From Leadbetterella sp035299025 (GTDB lineage Bacteria > Bacteroidota > Bacteroidia > Cytophagales > Spirosomataceae): a stretch of DNA of 64,000 bases. The number at the start of each line of letters is the position of its first letter. Position 1 is the first letter of the stretch. Below the pieces are notes generated by a model. The model searched no databases and was not told the DNA's origin. It was given only the letters and a program-made list of their open reading frames with translations. Made by a program: the position numbers and the translations under genes. The DNA is taken from positions 1-64,000 of the forward strand of contig DATGXK010000008.1 of assembly GCA_035299025.1 (NCBI GenBank). The letters run 5' to 3'. Shown here piece by piece: positions 44,012 through 52,943 of the stretch.

Positions 44012-44165
44012 TATTTTGGCTAAAGCCAAATATGCTAATTCCAAAAATGAGAATGGGCTAAAGCCCATTCCAATTGAAATTCCCCCGATGAATGGCTATG
44101 AATTGCATCGGGCTTCAGCCCGATTTCAGAAATGAATTTTCAAATGATTGGCTTTAGCCAAAATT
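44012..44165. repeat. Array of four GGCTnnAGCC hairpins (REP-like)
   Basis: Four short palindromes share the core GGCT-nn-AGCC. They are TTTGGCT-AA-AGCCAAA (44015-44030), GAATGGGCT-AA-AGCCCATTC (44051-44070), ATCGGGCT-TC-AGCCCGAT (44107-44124) and TTGGCT-TT-AGCCAA (44148-44161). A further CCCGATG/CATCGGG pair encloses the stretch before the third. They fill the convergent spacer 43969-44182. Similar hairpin sets are common repetitive extragenic elements in Bacteroidota. Confidence 0.75.
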
Positions 44166-44182
44166 CCATTTTAAAATAAATT

Positions 44183-44638
44183 CTACACCCCAAACTGCCC
44201 CAAATGATGGTCTAAATGCTTGTAAAACATATTATTCCATTCTGTACTGGTAAGTGGCCCAAAAGAATGTGATTCTTTTCCTTCAAAATGTGCTGCACCA
44301 AGTTCTTGGGTTTTGATGATGTAGCCTTTTAATCTAGCTTTTTCAGCCTCGAAATTTTTCTCGTCTTTAATAACAAATGCTGGAGCTGTCGAGGAGTTCT
44401 TCTTGTACGGAACTTCATTCACCACCGTGTTTTTGACCAACATTTTCAAGATAAAACGCATAATTGCATTTGGCTTTGGGTGAATGTTTTCAAAAGCCAT
44501 TTCATAAGACACATTACAGTGGGCCAGCATTTTATCCACTGACATTTTGCCCCAAAGTGGTTGGGTAGAGGGTGTAAGCTTGTCTATTCGTGCAAATAAT
44601 TCGTCCGTAACAGTTTTGTCGAAAATGTTCTTTACCAT
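44183..44638 (-). CDS. DUF1569 / DinB-like protein
   Basis: 151 residues, helical, with the DinB-type His positions LAHCNVSYEMAF and HLDHHLGQFGV at the C-terminus. It fits the DUF1569 branch. It follows the peptide-deformylase-like gene after 35 bp on the same strand. No activity is known. Confidence 0.8.
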   Translation of the reverse strand: MVKNIFDKTVTDELFARIDKLTPSTQPLWGKMSVDKMLAHCNVSYEMAFENIHPKPNAIMRFILKMLVKNTVVNEVPYKKNSSTAPAFVIKDEKNFEAEKARLKGYIIKTQELGAAHFEGKESHSFGPLTSTEWNNMFYKHLDHHLGQFGV

Positions 44639-44673
44639 GGTTTATCATTTTTTTATAAAGTTAATAAATAATA

Positions 44674-45159
44674 CTATAACCTCCATCGAAACGATTTGCT
44701 ATCAATGGCCCGCATCGTGCAAAGTATTCCCTCCAAATGGTCGAATTCATGTTGAAAAAGCTCAGAAAGGTCATTTTCGAATAGAGCGGCTTGCTTTTCC
44801 CAGTTTTCGTCCAAATACTCTATTTCAATGGATTTGTGGCGTAAAACTTTCACAAAAAGATTCGGAAAACACATACAATCATCCCAAACTTCAAACATTT
44901 CAGTGCTCTTATTGGTAATTTTTGGATTTATGAAAACCGTAGGATTATCAACGTTCATATAAATCAAACGTTTCATTATACCCAGCTGTGGTGCTGCGAT
45001 TGCCCTGCCAAAATTATACTTGGCTCTAATATCCTCCATCACATCGTGTAAATCCCGCACCCATTCATTTACCAAAGGCAATTCATTCGGTTCTACTTCC
45101 TCAGAAATCTCGTAGAGTAGCGGATTTCCTAAAACCAACAAATCATTGACAGTTTTCAT
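44674..45159 (-). CDS. Divergent peptide deformylase
   Basis: 161 residues. Motif 3 (QHEFDHLEG) has the two metal His residues and the catalytic Glu. Motif 1 is RAIAAPQLG in place of GxGLAAPQ and keeps the key Gln. Motif 2 is DDCMCFP in place of EGCLSxP: the metal Cys is kept, but Glu-Gly before it is Asp-Asp and Ser after it is Cys. Canonical deformylase removes the formyl group from new proteins. This copy probably binds metal, but its activity or substrate may differ. It may be a second, accessory enzyme. Confidence 0.82.
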   Translation of the reverse strand: MKTVNDLLVLGNPLLYEISEEVEPNELPLVNEWVRDLHDVMEDIRAKYNFGRAIAAPQLGIMKRLIYMNVDNPTVFINPKITNKSTEMFEVWDDCMCFPNLFVKVLRHKSIEIEYLDENWEKQAALFENDLSELFQHEFDHLEGILCTMRAIDSKSFRWRL

Positions 45160-45207
45160 ATTTTATTTCTAACTTTAAACTTTCGCAATCTATAAATTAG
45201 TGGCAAA

Positions 45208-46644
45208 ATGTCTTTAAAAAAACTCAAGTTTCTCTTTACCCTTGTTTCCCTCATTGTGCTTCAGGATGCCAATTCTCAAAGTAAAAATATCCTGATTTAC
45301 AATGCCAATGTGATAGATGTAAAGACTGGAGCAATCAAATATAATAAAGCCATATTGATTGAAAATCAAACCATTAAAGGAATTGAGACTTTCAAAAAAT
45401 ATAAAAAACTGGCCTCAGAAAAAATAGATGCCAAAGGCAAATTTGTGATTCCCGGCCTTTGGGATATGCACATACATATTGAGGGGCAAGATTTGGTAGA
45501 AGACAACAAAGCACTATTTCCAGTTTTTACAGCCCATGGCATCACGACTGTTAGAGATGCCGCGAGCGACTTGGGTCTTCAGGTTTTAAAATGGCGAGAT
45601 GAAATAAACGATGGTAAACTTCTTGGTCCAACCATTTATACCGCAGGCCGAAAACTAGAAGGTTTGAACTCTATTTGGAAAGGTGATTTGGAGATAGAAA
45701 ATGAAGCACAATTGGCCCAAATGCTGGATTATTTAGACAGCCTTAAAGTAGATTTTGTAAAAATTACAGAGAATACTTTGAAAGGTGACCTGTTCCTTAA
45801 AAGTGTAATTGAGGCCAAAAAACGAGGCTATTTGGTAACAGGGCATGTGCCTTACGACCTTACTGTAAATGACTTGGCCAACGAAGGTTTTTCTGCCATT
45901 GAACATGCCAGCTATTTATTAAGACTTGGAAATGATGAAATTACCGCGAAAACAAGTATTCTGAAAGGAACCCTCACCAAAGCCCAAGCTGAAAAAGACT
46001 TTCTGATTAAATTTAACCAAGAAAAAGCAACCCGAGCTTATGCAGAATTGGCAAAGAAAAACGTGGCTGTTTGCCCAACACTGATAGGTGGCAAACAGTT
46101 GGCTTATCTAGACGAAAATAATCATAAAAATGATGATTTCCAGAAATATCTAACCAAGCGATTCATGTCTAACTATCAATGGCGAATAGACCGTATGGCC
46201 AATGAAACAGCAGAACAAAAGCAACAACGAAAAGACCGTTACCAATTGATTGCGAAGCAATTGCCATATGTACAAAAGTCTGGCATGTTGATAATAGCTG
46301 GTAGCGATTGTGCGGCATTGAATACCTTTGTATATCCCGCTGCGAGTTTACTAGAAGAATTAGACTTGTTTCAAAAAAGTGGATTGAAGCCCTTGGAAAT
46401 TCTACAATCAGCCACGATGAACGGTGCAAAGTTTATGGGCAAATTTGAAAAATCTGGAAGCATAGACATTGGAAAAGTAGCAGATTTGGTAATTTTGGAC
46501 GAAAACCCCTTGAATGACATCAATGCGGTCAATAAAACATTTGGCGTTTTTACGAAAGGACAATATTTCGATAAAAATGCACTTAATGAAATGCTCAATC
46601 AAGCCGCCAAAAAGAAAACAGAATTGGATAAAAGCAGGGAATAA
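45208..46644 (+). CDS. Amidohydrolase-family protein, exported
   Basis: 478 residues with a signal peptide ending NSQ. The metal-dependent amidohydrolase core is seen in DMHIHIEG (HxH), VTGHVPYD (third ligand region), AIEHASY (fourth His) and the catalytic Asp in IAGSDCAAL. The C-terminal phrase GKVADLVILDENPL is typical of the family. Homologues include prolidase- and imidazolonepropionase-like periplasmic enzymes that cut cyclic amides or dipeptides. The exact substrate is unknown. The YigZ gene follows closely (20 bp to its ATG). Confidence 0.88.
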   Translation: MSLKKLKFLFTLVSLIVLQDANSQSKNILIYNANVIDVKTGAIKYNKAILIENQTIKGIETFKKYKKLASEKIDAKGKFVIPGLWDMHIHIEGQDLVEDNKALFPVFTAHGITTVRDAASDLGLQVLKWRDEINDGKLLGPTIYTAGRKLEGLNSIWKGDLEIENEAQLAQMLDYLDSLKVDFVKITENTLKGDLFLKSVIEAKKRGYLVTGHVPYDLTVNDLANEGFSAIEHASYLLRLGNDEITAKTSILKGTLTKAQAEKDFLIKFNQEKATRAYAELAKKNVAVCPTLIGGKQLAYLDENNHKNDDFQKYLTKRFMSNYQWRIDRMANETAEQKQQRKDRYQLIAKQLPYVQKSGMLIIAGSDCAALNTFVYPAASLLEELDLFQKSGLKPLEILQSATMNGAKFMGKFEKSGSIDIGKVADLVILDENPLNDINAVNKTFGVFTKGQYFDKNALNEMLNQAAKKKTELDKSRE

Positions 46645-46664
46645 TTTATCCTAAATTTGTGCTG

Positions 46665-47264
46665 ATGATAGACGAATTCAGAACCCTAAAATCCCATTCA
46701 GAAGGCCTTTTTAAAGACAAAGGAAGTAAGTTTTTTGCTTATGCCTTTCCAATTCAAAGTGAGGAAGACGTTCGATTTTATTTAGAAACCGTTAAAGCCG
46801 AACATCCCAAAGCCCGACATGCCTGCTATGCTTACAAACTTGGCGTAGACGAGACCAATTTCCGAGCCAACGACGATGGAGAGCCTTCAGGATCGGCCGG
46901 TAAACCGATTTTGAACACCATCACTTCATGCGAACTAACAGATACTTTAGTGATCGTCATTCGGTATTTTGGCGGAACACTTTTGGGCGTACCTGGCTTG
47001 ATAAATGCCTATAAAGAAGCCACTAAAGAGGCTCTTTCGATAGCAGAAATAGAAACCAAAACCATCAATAGCTTAGTGAAAATCAGCTATGATTTTGACC
47101 AAACCAATGCCGTCATGCAAATGGTGAGAAAACTTGAACTTGCGGTAAAAGAACAAATCTACGACAATCGCTGTGGAATAATTCTAGATGTCAGAAATTC
47201 CTATATCGACAAAATCAGAGAAGAACTCAAAGAATATTGGAGTTTGGAGATAGAGGTACTTTAG
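46665..47264 (+). CDS. YigZ/IMPACT-family protein (UPF0029)
   Basis: 199 residues from the ATG at 46665 (a GTG at 46659 adds two residues). The UPF0029 N-terminal signature is present: KDKGSKFFAYAFPI, HARHA-like KARHACYAYKLG, NDDGEPSGSAGKPI, and VIRYFGGTLLGVPGL. A small ferredoxin-like C-terminal domain follows (about 135-199). The bacterial family has no settled role; relatives of yeast YIH1/IMPACT are linked to translation control. It probably shares a transcript with the amidohydrolase gene. Confidence 0.9.
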   Translation: MIDEFRTLKSHSEGLFKDKGSKFFAYAFPIQSEEDVRFYLETVKAEHPKARHACYAYKLGVDETNFRANDDGEPSGSAGKPILNTITSCELTDTLVIVIRYFGGTLLGVPGLINAYKEATKEALSIAEIETKTINSLVKISYDFDQTNAVMQMVRKLELAVKEQIYDNRCGIILDVRNSYIDKIREELKEYWSLEIEVL

Positions 47265-47307
47265 CTCTTAAATTTTCGTCAAAACCTTCATGCTCCTTAA
47301 TTAATTT

Positions 47308-47370
47308 ACACTTATTCGTACGACTAAATGTAATATTTCACACTTTTTCGTACGAAAAAGTGTGAAATAT
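47308..47370. repeat. 38-bp perfect palindrome plus a related half-site
   Basis: 47333-47370 is a perfect palindrome with 19-bp arms centred on CGTACG (arm start ATATTTCACACTTTTTCG). A further copy of its middle, ACACTTATTCGTACGA (47308-47323), lies 32 bp upstream with one mismatch. The element lies in the spacer 47265-47485. It could be a strong operator, a cruciform, or the joined ends of a mobile element. Confidence 0.75.
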
Positions 47371-47434
47371 CAAAGTATAAAAGTATTCTTGATTCAAAAA
47401 ACACCTATTAACGTTGCAATGCTTAGATAATAAA

Positions 47435-47478
47435 CACCACGAACTCACAAAAAAACTTCATTAATTCGTGGTGATTTT
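47435..47478 (-). terminator. Stem-loop ending the carboxylesterase unit
   Basis: CACCACGAA (47435-47443) and TTCGTGGTG (47465-47473) form 9-bp perfect arms around a 21-nt loop, just after the esterase stop at 47486. The T tract is moderate. Confidence 0.5.
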
Positions 47479-47485
47479 AAACCTT

Positions 47486-49144
47486 TTAAGCCAATGATTT
47501 CCTTGCTTCACCATCGGGATTATTGGCTAACACCGAATTATCATCCAATATCATCGTTACACCATTTTGGGTAGTATAGGGTTTCCAATTTGGCAAACCA
47601 CCACCATTTGGATTTGTTGTTTTCATAAAATTCAACAACGATTTCGACATTTTCTCTGACAAAGCTCTTGGTCGCCTGCCCCCACCCGTATGCGTAAGCA
47701 TGAGATCAGTATTGTAAAACCAAAAACAAATGTCATCGCAATGGAATGCTCTTATACGTCCATCAAAAAGCGGTGGCTGCCAGCCAAACCATGCCAAATA
47801 AACAGGAGACTTCCTTTGAGAAAACTTGGCATCGGCAATGGCCACGGCATTTTTTCTGTTTGAAATTATCATCGACCAAAGCTCAATAGGCTTGGCTTTC
47901 GGGAAGTTCTTTGCGTAGGCCTCCACAATTTCTGATGATTTATTACCAAATCTTGGTTTAATTTTCTCTTCAACTTCAGCCAGCGTAATTCCCTCTAACC
48001 TAGCATCCGTCCGGCTCGGGCTTTGCTCGTTGAAAGTAGAACAAATAATAACAGGGATATCTGCTGAAAAATGATTGGAATCGGCAAAAAACGTACCTCC
48101 ATTTAGATATTCGCCATCAGCCACAGGCGAAAAACCACCTCGCATAAGATTTAATCTTTTGGCTTCATCAGCCATTTTTACTACAGCTCTATCAGCGATA
48201 TCAATGTATTCTCTCCACGGAATCTGCTGTAGTTTCTCTATTTCACCGTTTTTAAGACCAGCTTCTTCCATCACTTTCTGTCCCAATTTCTCTGCATATT
48301 CCTTATTAACTCCAGCCAAAGAACCTCCACTCAATACCACTGCTTTGTGAAAAAGTCCTTTTGCTGCGGGCATGTTCATCAAAGTAGTCACTTTCGAACC
48401 ACCTCCCGACTGACCCATAATGGTGACATTGTTGGGGTCGCCACCGAAATTTGCGATATTGTTTTTTACCCATTCTAGTGCCAAAACCATATCCAGATTT
48501 CCAACATTCCCTGATGCCGGATGCCCTCCTGCGGCTTTCAAATGGCTATAACCCAATGCCCCCAATCTGTGATTTAGTGAACAAAATACGATATTTCCTA
48601 GTCGAGAAATATTTTCGCCATGATAGCCGTCTTGCTCAATGGCGTTTCCGTTCACAAAACCCCCGCCGTGAAGCCATACTAAAACTGGACGTTTTTGGGT
48701 ATCAATTGCTGGCGTCCAAACATTGATTTTTAAACAATCCTCAGAAACATCGTCATAATTCCAATGATCTACAAATGAGGCATAAGTATTGGCGTAGCGT
48801 TTCTCCATAATCTGTGGAGCAGAATTCCCCCACCAAAGTGTTGGTCGAATATCTGCCCAAGGAGCTGGTTTTTGAGGTGGCATAAAACGGTTTTTACCCG
48901 AAGTGTCTGCTCCATAAGGTACACCCAAATATGTATGAATGCCTCTAAGAATAAAGCCACGTACTTTACCATGCTCGGTATTGGCTATGGCAATATTGTC
49001 ACCAACAAACAATTGTTGGTCGTCTCCGTTGGGTTTTGAAGCAGCTGAAACTTTGGTGGTATGGCCAAAAGTCTCCGTAGAAATTCCGATTCCAGCTCCT
49101 ACCACACCGAGCGATTGGATAAAATTACGTCTTGATGATTTCAT
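47486..49144 (-). CDS. Type-B carboxylesterase, Tat-exported
   Basis: 552 residues. The N-terminus has a twin-arginine signal (SSRRNFIQSLGVVGAG). The alpha/beta-hydrolase core has the oxyanion stretch WLHGGGF, the nucleophile GQSGGG, and the acid and His regions (CSTFNEQSP and AFHCDDI) of carboxylesterase type B. In this family one Gly of GESAGG is normally Ala; here the sequence is GQSGGG. The enzyme hydrolyses esters in the periplasm; its natural substrate is unknown. A stem-loop lies downstream. Confidence 0.87.
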   Translation of the reverse strand: MKSSRRNFIQSLGVVGAGIGISTETFGHTTKVSAASKPNGDDQQLFVGDNIAIANTEHGKVRGFILRGIHTYLGVPYGADTSGKNRFMPPQKPAPWADIRPTLWWGNSAPQIMEKRYANTYASFVDHWNYDDVSEDCLKINVWTPAIDTQKRPVLVWLHGGGFVNGNAIEQDGYHGENISRLGNIVFCSLNHRLGALGYSHLKAAGGHPASGNVGNLDMVLALEWVKNNIANFGGDPNNVTIMGQSGGGSKVTTLMNMPAAKGLFHKAVVLSGGSLAGVNKEYAEKLGQKVMEEAGLKNGEIEKLQQIPWREYIDIADRAVVKMADEAKRLNLMRGGFSPVADGEYLNGGTFFADSNHFSADIPVIICSTFNEQSPSRTDARLEGITLAEVEEKIKPRFGNKSSEIVEAYAKNFPKAKPIELWSMIISNRKNAVAIADAKFSQRKSPVYLAWFGWQPPLFDGRIRAFHCDDICFWFYNTDLMLTHTGGGRRPRALSEKMSKSLLNFMKTTNPNGGGLPNWKPYTTQNGVTMILDDNSVLANNPDGEARKSLA

Positions 49145-49357
49145 ATTCTTTGATTTTATAAAAGGCTGAAAATAAATATTTAAGCTAAAAATATAAATAT
49201 TTCAGGATATTTCTTCACAAAATCCACAGCTAAGGAGAATCTACCCACAAAATGTTATTTTTCTTCGACAATCGCTTGAGAAAACTTAAAGAAATCACAA
49301 ATACAGATTCTGAAAAAAATTGGTGCAAATAAAAAACCTTCTATATTCTCAACTTTC

Positions 49358-50227
49358 CTAATACTTACAAGCACTCCTATCCATTTCTAAGTAATGGCTC
49401 TTATAATTCTTGGCTTTTTTGTCCATACAGCCCTTGAGGTTCAACAATTTAATATCCTTAAAATCAATCGGATGACTTTCGGCTTGTAAAGCTATATAAC
49501 CTTCCTTTAGCGGCACTCCGTTTTGTTTTTCCCAAAAAGCTGCGGCTTCATCACTAAAACCCCACTGTTTCCAGTTGAAATTCTTAGTAGTTCCCTCCCC
49601 TACTTTGGTGTTTTGATAACTCAAGACCGTGTCACCTTCTATAATTTGGTGTACCATAGAATCTCCCAAAACTATCAATCTGGCCTTTATCCATTGATCT
49701 CCATCATAGGTTTTAGAATCGGAATCGATGCAGTGTTCCATTCGCAGTTTGTTGTTCATGTACACGTGTGTACCTGGTGTGCACAGATTGGCCGTATGCC
49801 TTGGCCCATTACCCAGCCCGCCGAGTAGCTGCATTTCGAGCGAAACAGGAAAATCTTGGTCATAACTCAAACTTTGAGCCGACTGAGAGTGAAACATCAC
49901 ACCGCTGTTTCTTACATTCCAAGTGGCACCACCTGGTGTTTGATTTCCTGTGAATCGGTAAGAGTAGTCGAGAATATAATGCGAATAAGGAGTTTTGTAA
50001 TACAAATGACCATAGTTATCTCCGAAAGTTTCATATTCTTTATAGCTTATTCTGAGCATTTTATCTTCGACCAAAAAAGTATTTTTATGGTTGACATTTA
50101 CGTCATGACCCGAAATCTTAATATCCCAGCCGTCCAGATTTTTACCATTAAAGAGACTTTGCCAGTCCGATTTTTTTTGTGCAAAAACCACAGAAATACT
50201 CAAGAAAAAGCAGATAATTATTTTCAT
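49358..50227 (-). CDS. DUF1080 (3-keto-disaccharide hydrolase-like) protein, exported
   Basis: 289 residues with a signal peptide ending VFAQ. The DUF1080 start is clear: WQSLFNGKNLDGWDI, then HLYYKTPYSHYILDYSYRF and NSGVMFHSQ, ending with GYIALQAESHPIDFKDIKLLNL. These are concanavalin-like jelly-roll domains, now shown in some Bacteroidota to act on 3-keto-glycosides. A short Cys-containing tail (GCMDKKAKNYKSHYLEMDRS) is added. The 213-bp stretch 49145-49357 downstream has no recognised feature. Confidence 0.88.
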   Translation of the reverse strand: MKIIICFFLSISVVFAQKKSDWQSLFNGKNLDGWDIKISGHDVNVNHKNTFLVEDKMLRISYKEYETFGDNYGHLYYKTPYSHYILDYSYRFTGNQTPGGATWNVRNSGVMFHSQSAQSLSYDQDFPVSLEMQLLGGLGNGPRHTANLCTPGTHVYMNNKLRMEHCIDSDSKTYDGDQWIKARLIVLGDSMVHQIIEGDTVLSYQNTKVGEGTTKNFNWKQWGFSDEAAAFWEKQNGVPLKEGYIALQAESHPIDFKDIKLLNLKGCMDKKAKNYKSHYLEMDRSACKY

Positions 50228-50249
50228 TTTTAAAAGAATGGTTGAAGGT

Positions 50250-50257
50250 CAAATTTA
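50250..50257 (-). promoter_or_regulatory. Possible -7 box of the DUF1080 gene
   Basis: On the minus strand this reads TAAATTTG, an exact TAnnTTTG match 23 bp upstream of the ATG at 50227 and downstream of a terminator. No clear -33 element. Confidence 0.4.
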
Positions 50258-50289
50258 CGGTAATTTTTAAGTTAGTTTTACTTTTAACC

Positions 50290-50320
50290 AAAAAAAATGA
50301 CCTCATGGAGGCCATTTTTA
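50290..50320 (-). terminator. Intrinsic terminator of the haloperoxidase gene at 50347
   Basis: AAATGACCTC and GAGGCCATTT form a stem with one mismatch around ATG, followed on the minus strand by an 8-T run. Confidence 0.8.
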
Positions 50321-50346
50321 AATTGACGATATTTATTACTTTTTGA

Positions 50347-51699
50347 TTATTTTTTCCAAGAAAGAGCGTTGATATTTGCTCCAATTTTCTTTCCTTCGGC
50401 TAAACCTACTTCATTGTCTTGACGGGTGTGAATTCCGCCATATAGTCGTGATATTCCACATTCTATCGCAGTTTGAGATATAGAAGTAAAACTTCGTTTT
50501 TTATACTCTACATTTCTGAATATATCCTTTGGCCTACCCACATGGGTCATATCATCAAAAGCCACATTATCGCCGTAAACACTTATCAGGGCCTCCGCAG
50601 CTGACGATGCTTGCGTAGAGTGACCTGAAGCAAATGCTGGAAATGGTGGCTCAGGCCAAAATTGTTCAAAAGAACCTTTAATATTCTTACGAATGTAAGC
50701 TGCTGGTCTTACCGAGTGATAGGTGTATTTACATTTCCAACAATTGATAAATGCATCAGCGACAGACATGCCCACTTTAGCGAATGACTCTGCCGCCGTG
50801 AAAAGATTTGGCTTCTTTACTCTCAAAATTTGCAGTGCCAAGCTGTAAGAGTGGCCAGGAGGAGCATAAGTCTCTGATGGATCATCTCCCCACCAGTTGG
50901 CAATTTCCTTTTGGGTTTGTGTTAGAGCAAGCTGAATATCATAAACTTCCTTAAATTCTTTGTAGAAAGCCGAGTTCTTGTCGTCGGAATAGGGTATAAT
51001 TTCGGGTACCGGCAACTGAGAATTGGTAGAGGTAAAGGTCCTGTTCTTGCCCCAATGTGGGTGAAGTGGCATCAACACTGAAGACTGTCCATTCATTGGT
51101 GGCGACCAGTTGGTTGAGGTTCTTGGAAAAACATATTTGGCGTCGAAGTTTGTCAAATAGCCCAGATGACCACCATCTGTTTTAGACCATTCATAAATGG
51201 CCTTGGCTATGCTCAAACCATATCTTTTTGAACGGCCTAGTATGGCGGTATCCTTGACAACCAATGCTCTGTCATTAAAAATGGCAGTTTCTAGAGAATC
51301 CAGCCTTTTGTTATCTACAGCCAAGGCATGTTGCCACATTTGTTTTATCATAAAAGCCTGACTTGCGTTTAGCGACGTCTCCCAGTCATACGTTTTGCCA
51401 GATTCAGGCTTTGGCAATATGCCCAGACCGTTGAGTTGAGGTGCTACAGATTGGTACACTATACTACCGTTTACTACACTCTCGTACATGGTAAGACCAA
51501 TATAGCCCAGAGACCTCGACACGTAGGTAGGTGTTTTCAGTTGCTGTACTTTCAGGTGTTTAAGGGTCATTTCTGCCCATTTGTCGGCCACTGTACTCTC
51601 AATATTAAGTTCTACAGGATCAGGAGCATCCTCGGTCTTTGAACAACCCGAAAACATAGCCGCAGCGGCAAGAAACAGGATGTAAATTTTCTTTTTCAT
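50347..51699 (-). CDS. Vanadium-dependent haloperoxidase-type PAP2 lipoprotein
   Basis: 450 residues with a lipoprotein signal (lipobox FSGC). The vanadate-pocket residues are all present: K324 and R331 (K-x6-RP), S358-H360 (SGH), R418, H424 and D428 (SR-x5-H-x3-D). It shares the block EIANWWGDDPSET and PPGHSY with the copies at 9015 and 55748. It is predicted to sit on the periplasmic or outer face through its lipid. Halide oxidation is inferred; phosphatase action is the alternative. It is last in the cluster, 128 bp after a barrel gene, with its own -7 box and a terminator. Confidence 0.88.
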   Translation of the reverse strand: MKKKIYILFLAAAAMFSGCSKTEDAPDPVELNIESTVADKWAEMTLKHLKVQQLKTPTYVSRSLGYIGLTMYESVVNGSIVYQSVAPQLNGLGILPKPESGKTYDWETSLNASQAFMIKQMWQHALAVDNKRLDSLETAIFNDRALVVKDTAILGRSKRYGLSIAKAIYEWSKTDGGHLGYLTNFDAKYVFPRTSTNWSPPMNGQSSVLMPLHPHWGKNRTFTSTNSQLPVPEIIPYSDDKNSAFYKEFKEVYDIQLALTQTQKEIANWWGDDPSETYAPPGHSYSLALQILRVKKPNLFTAAESFAKVGMSVADAFINCWKCKYTYHSVRPAAYIRKNIKGSFEQFWPEPPFPAFASGHSTQASSAAEALISVYGDNVAFDDMTHVGRPKDIFRNVEYKKRSFTSISQTAIECGISRLYGGIHTRQDNEVGLAEGKKIGANINALSWKK

Positions 51700-51759
51700 G
51701 AAAACAAATTAAATATTAAAAATGGGTATTCAAAAATGAGACCACACTTTTGAATTACC

Positions 51760-51767
51760 CAAATTTA
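51760..51767 (-). promoter_or_regulatory. Possible -7 box of the haloperoxidase gene at 50347
   Basis: On the minus strand this reads TAAATTTG, an exact TAnnTTTG match about 60 bp upstream of the ATG at 51699. No clear -33 element. Confidence 0.4.
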
Positions 51768-51790
51768 ATAGGCTAAAAGTAAAAACTTTC

Positions 51791-51813
51791 GACTTTTGAA
51801 ATATTCAAAAGTC
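51791..51813 (-). terminator. Perfect inverted repeat after the barrel gene, probable terminator
   Basis: GACTTTTGAA (51791-51800) and TTCAAAAGTC (51804-51813) form 10-bp arms with a 3-nt loop, 15 bp after the stop of the 51828 gene. On the minus strand a GAAAGTTTTT tract follows. ACTTTTGAA also occurs alone near 51746, so a regulatory site is possible. Confidence 0.45.
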
Positions 51814-51827
51814 CTTTTAGCCAAATT

Positions 51828-52895
51828 TTAGAACCTAAACGAATAAGAAGCAGAAATTAGATAATCTGCAAAAGCAGCATCGCCTTCTCTGAAACCAGTA
51901 ACTGTCCAAGTTGGTATTCTGTCTCTTCTAACTGCATATGGTACGGTAAGCAAAAACGAACTGTGATGCCCACTCCATGCTATGCCTGGCTCTACCGATA
52001 CGATGTAGCCCGGACGACGAGCACCCAAGCTCCCACCTATGGCGTCAACTGCCGGTAGACCCTCCAAACGACCTCCTAAGCTAACTCCGATATTCTTTTG
52101 AGGAAACAAAACATAGGTCATTCCCAGTCTTGCACCAAATTGATCGGGTACTGAGAAATTGGTGGCTTTGTTGAGCTCTTTTGGGCTAAACATATAAAAA
52201 CCATTATAGTACAGGGTAGCTTTTTTGAACAAAGACTGATACCCTTGAATATCTAAGCTCTCTCCCCAGCCACTATCGCCAAGCTGCATCGACTGATCCA
52301 CTGCCCGTATTTGAATATATTCCTTTCCGTTTCTATCTAGTCTATGAAATTCGTCGAGAACATTGGCATCACCGGTTGGAGCTTTTATACCGACTCCGAT
52401 GGCGAAGTTACCTTTATGTGTTTTTACTGGATCAAGCACCCAGTATGACGCAGAAAATCTCATATCGCCAACACCTTTTGATTGTGTATGAAAACGTGGA
52501 TTTGAACCCGGAGGTGTACCATTGCCATAATGCTCGTACAACGATGAGCGGTCGTTGTAAGACAAAGGAATGTTGACACTTACGTTGAGCCTGCTCGAAA
52601 CTGCATATGTAAGACCAAAGTCGAAATTGTAAGAATCATTGATTACTTCGGTTTTTTGTTCAACCCTTTGAGGTTGTTCTACAGTTCCTACAAAATGCTT
52701 ATAAGAATGAAGCTTCCTAAAATTAGCTGATACTTGAAACGAGCCAGCCATCATAAAAGCCGAACCCGAGGGATTTCCATTGGCTGTTGACATTGACCTT
52801 ACCGCAATGCAACCTTGCGAAAACAGATGACTACTGCTGCAGATTAAAGCCAATACAAGGCCGAGTCTAACACTTGAGATGTAGAGTTTTTTCAT
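51828..52895 (-). CDS. Predicted outer-membrane beta-barrel protein
   Basis: 355 residues with a signal peptide ending LFSQ. The mature part has regular amphipathic strands (YNFDFGLTYAVSSRLNVSVNIPLSY, in parts; KGNFAIGVGIKAPTGD; IVSVEPGIAWSG) and ends in SASYSFRF, with the terminal Phe typical of inserted barrels. It resembles MetA-pathway or general transport barrels. The gene lies between two haloperoxidase-type genes, 48 bp after the one at 52944. Confidence 0.82.
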   Translation of the reverse strand: MKKLYISSVRLGLVLALICSSSHLFSQGCIAVRSMSTANGNPSGSAFMMAGSFQVSANFRKLHSYKHFVGTVEQPQRVEQKTEVINDSYNFDFGLTYAVSSRLNVSVNIPLSYNDRSSLYEHYGNGTPPGSNPRFHTQSKGVGDMRFSASYWVLDPVKTHKGNFAIGVGIKAPTGDANVLDEFHRLDRNGKEYIQIRAVDQSMQLGDSGWGESLDIQGYQSLFKKATLYYNGFYMFSPKELNKATNFSVPDQFGARLGMTYVLFPQKNIGVSLGGRLEGLPAVDAIGGSLGARRPGYIVSVEPGIAWSGHHSSFLLTVPYAVRRDRIPTWTVTGFREGDAAFADYLISASYSFRF

Positions 52896-52943
52896 TATTA
52901 AGTATATTAAGGTAAAAATATTTCAAAGAAGATAGATCAGAGC

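Noticed and set aside
46652..46659. TAAATTTG as a promoter for the YigZ gene
   Set aside because: It overlaps the start region of the gene and sits in a 14-20-bp spacer of an apparent operon, so it is probably chance.
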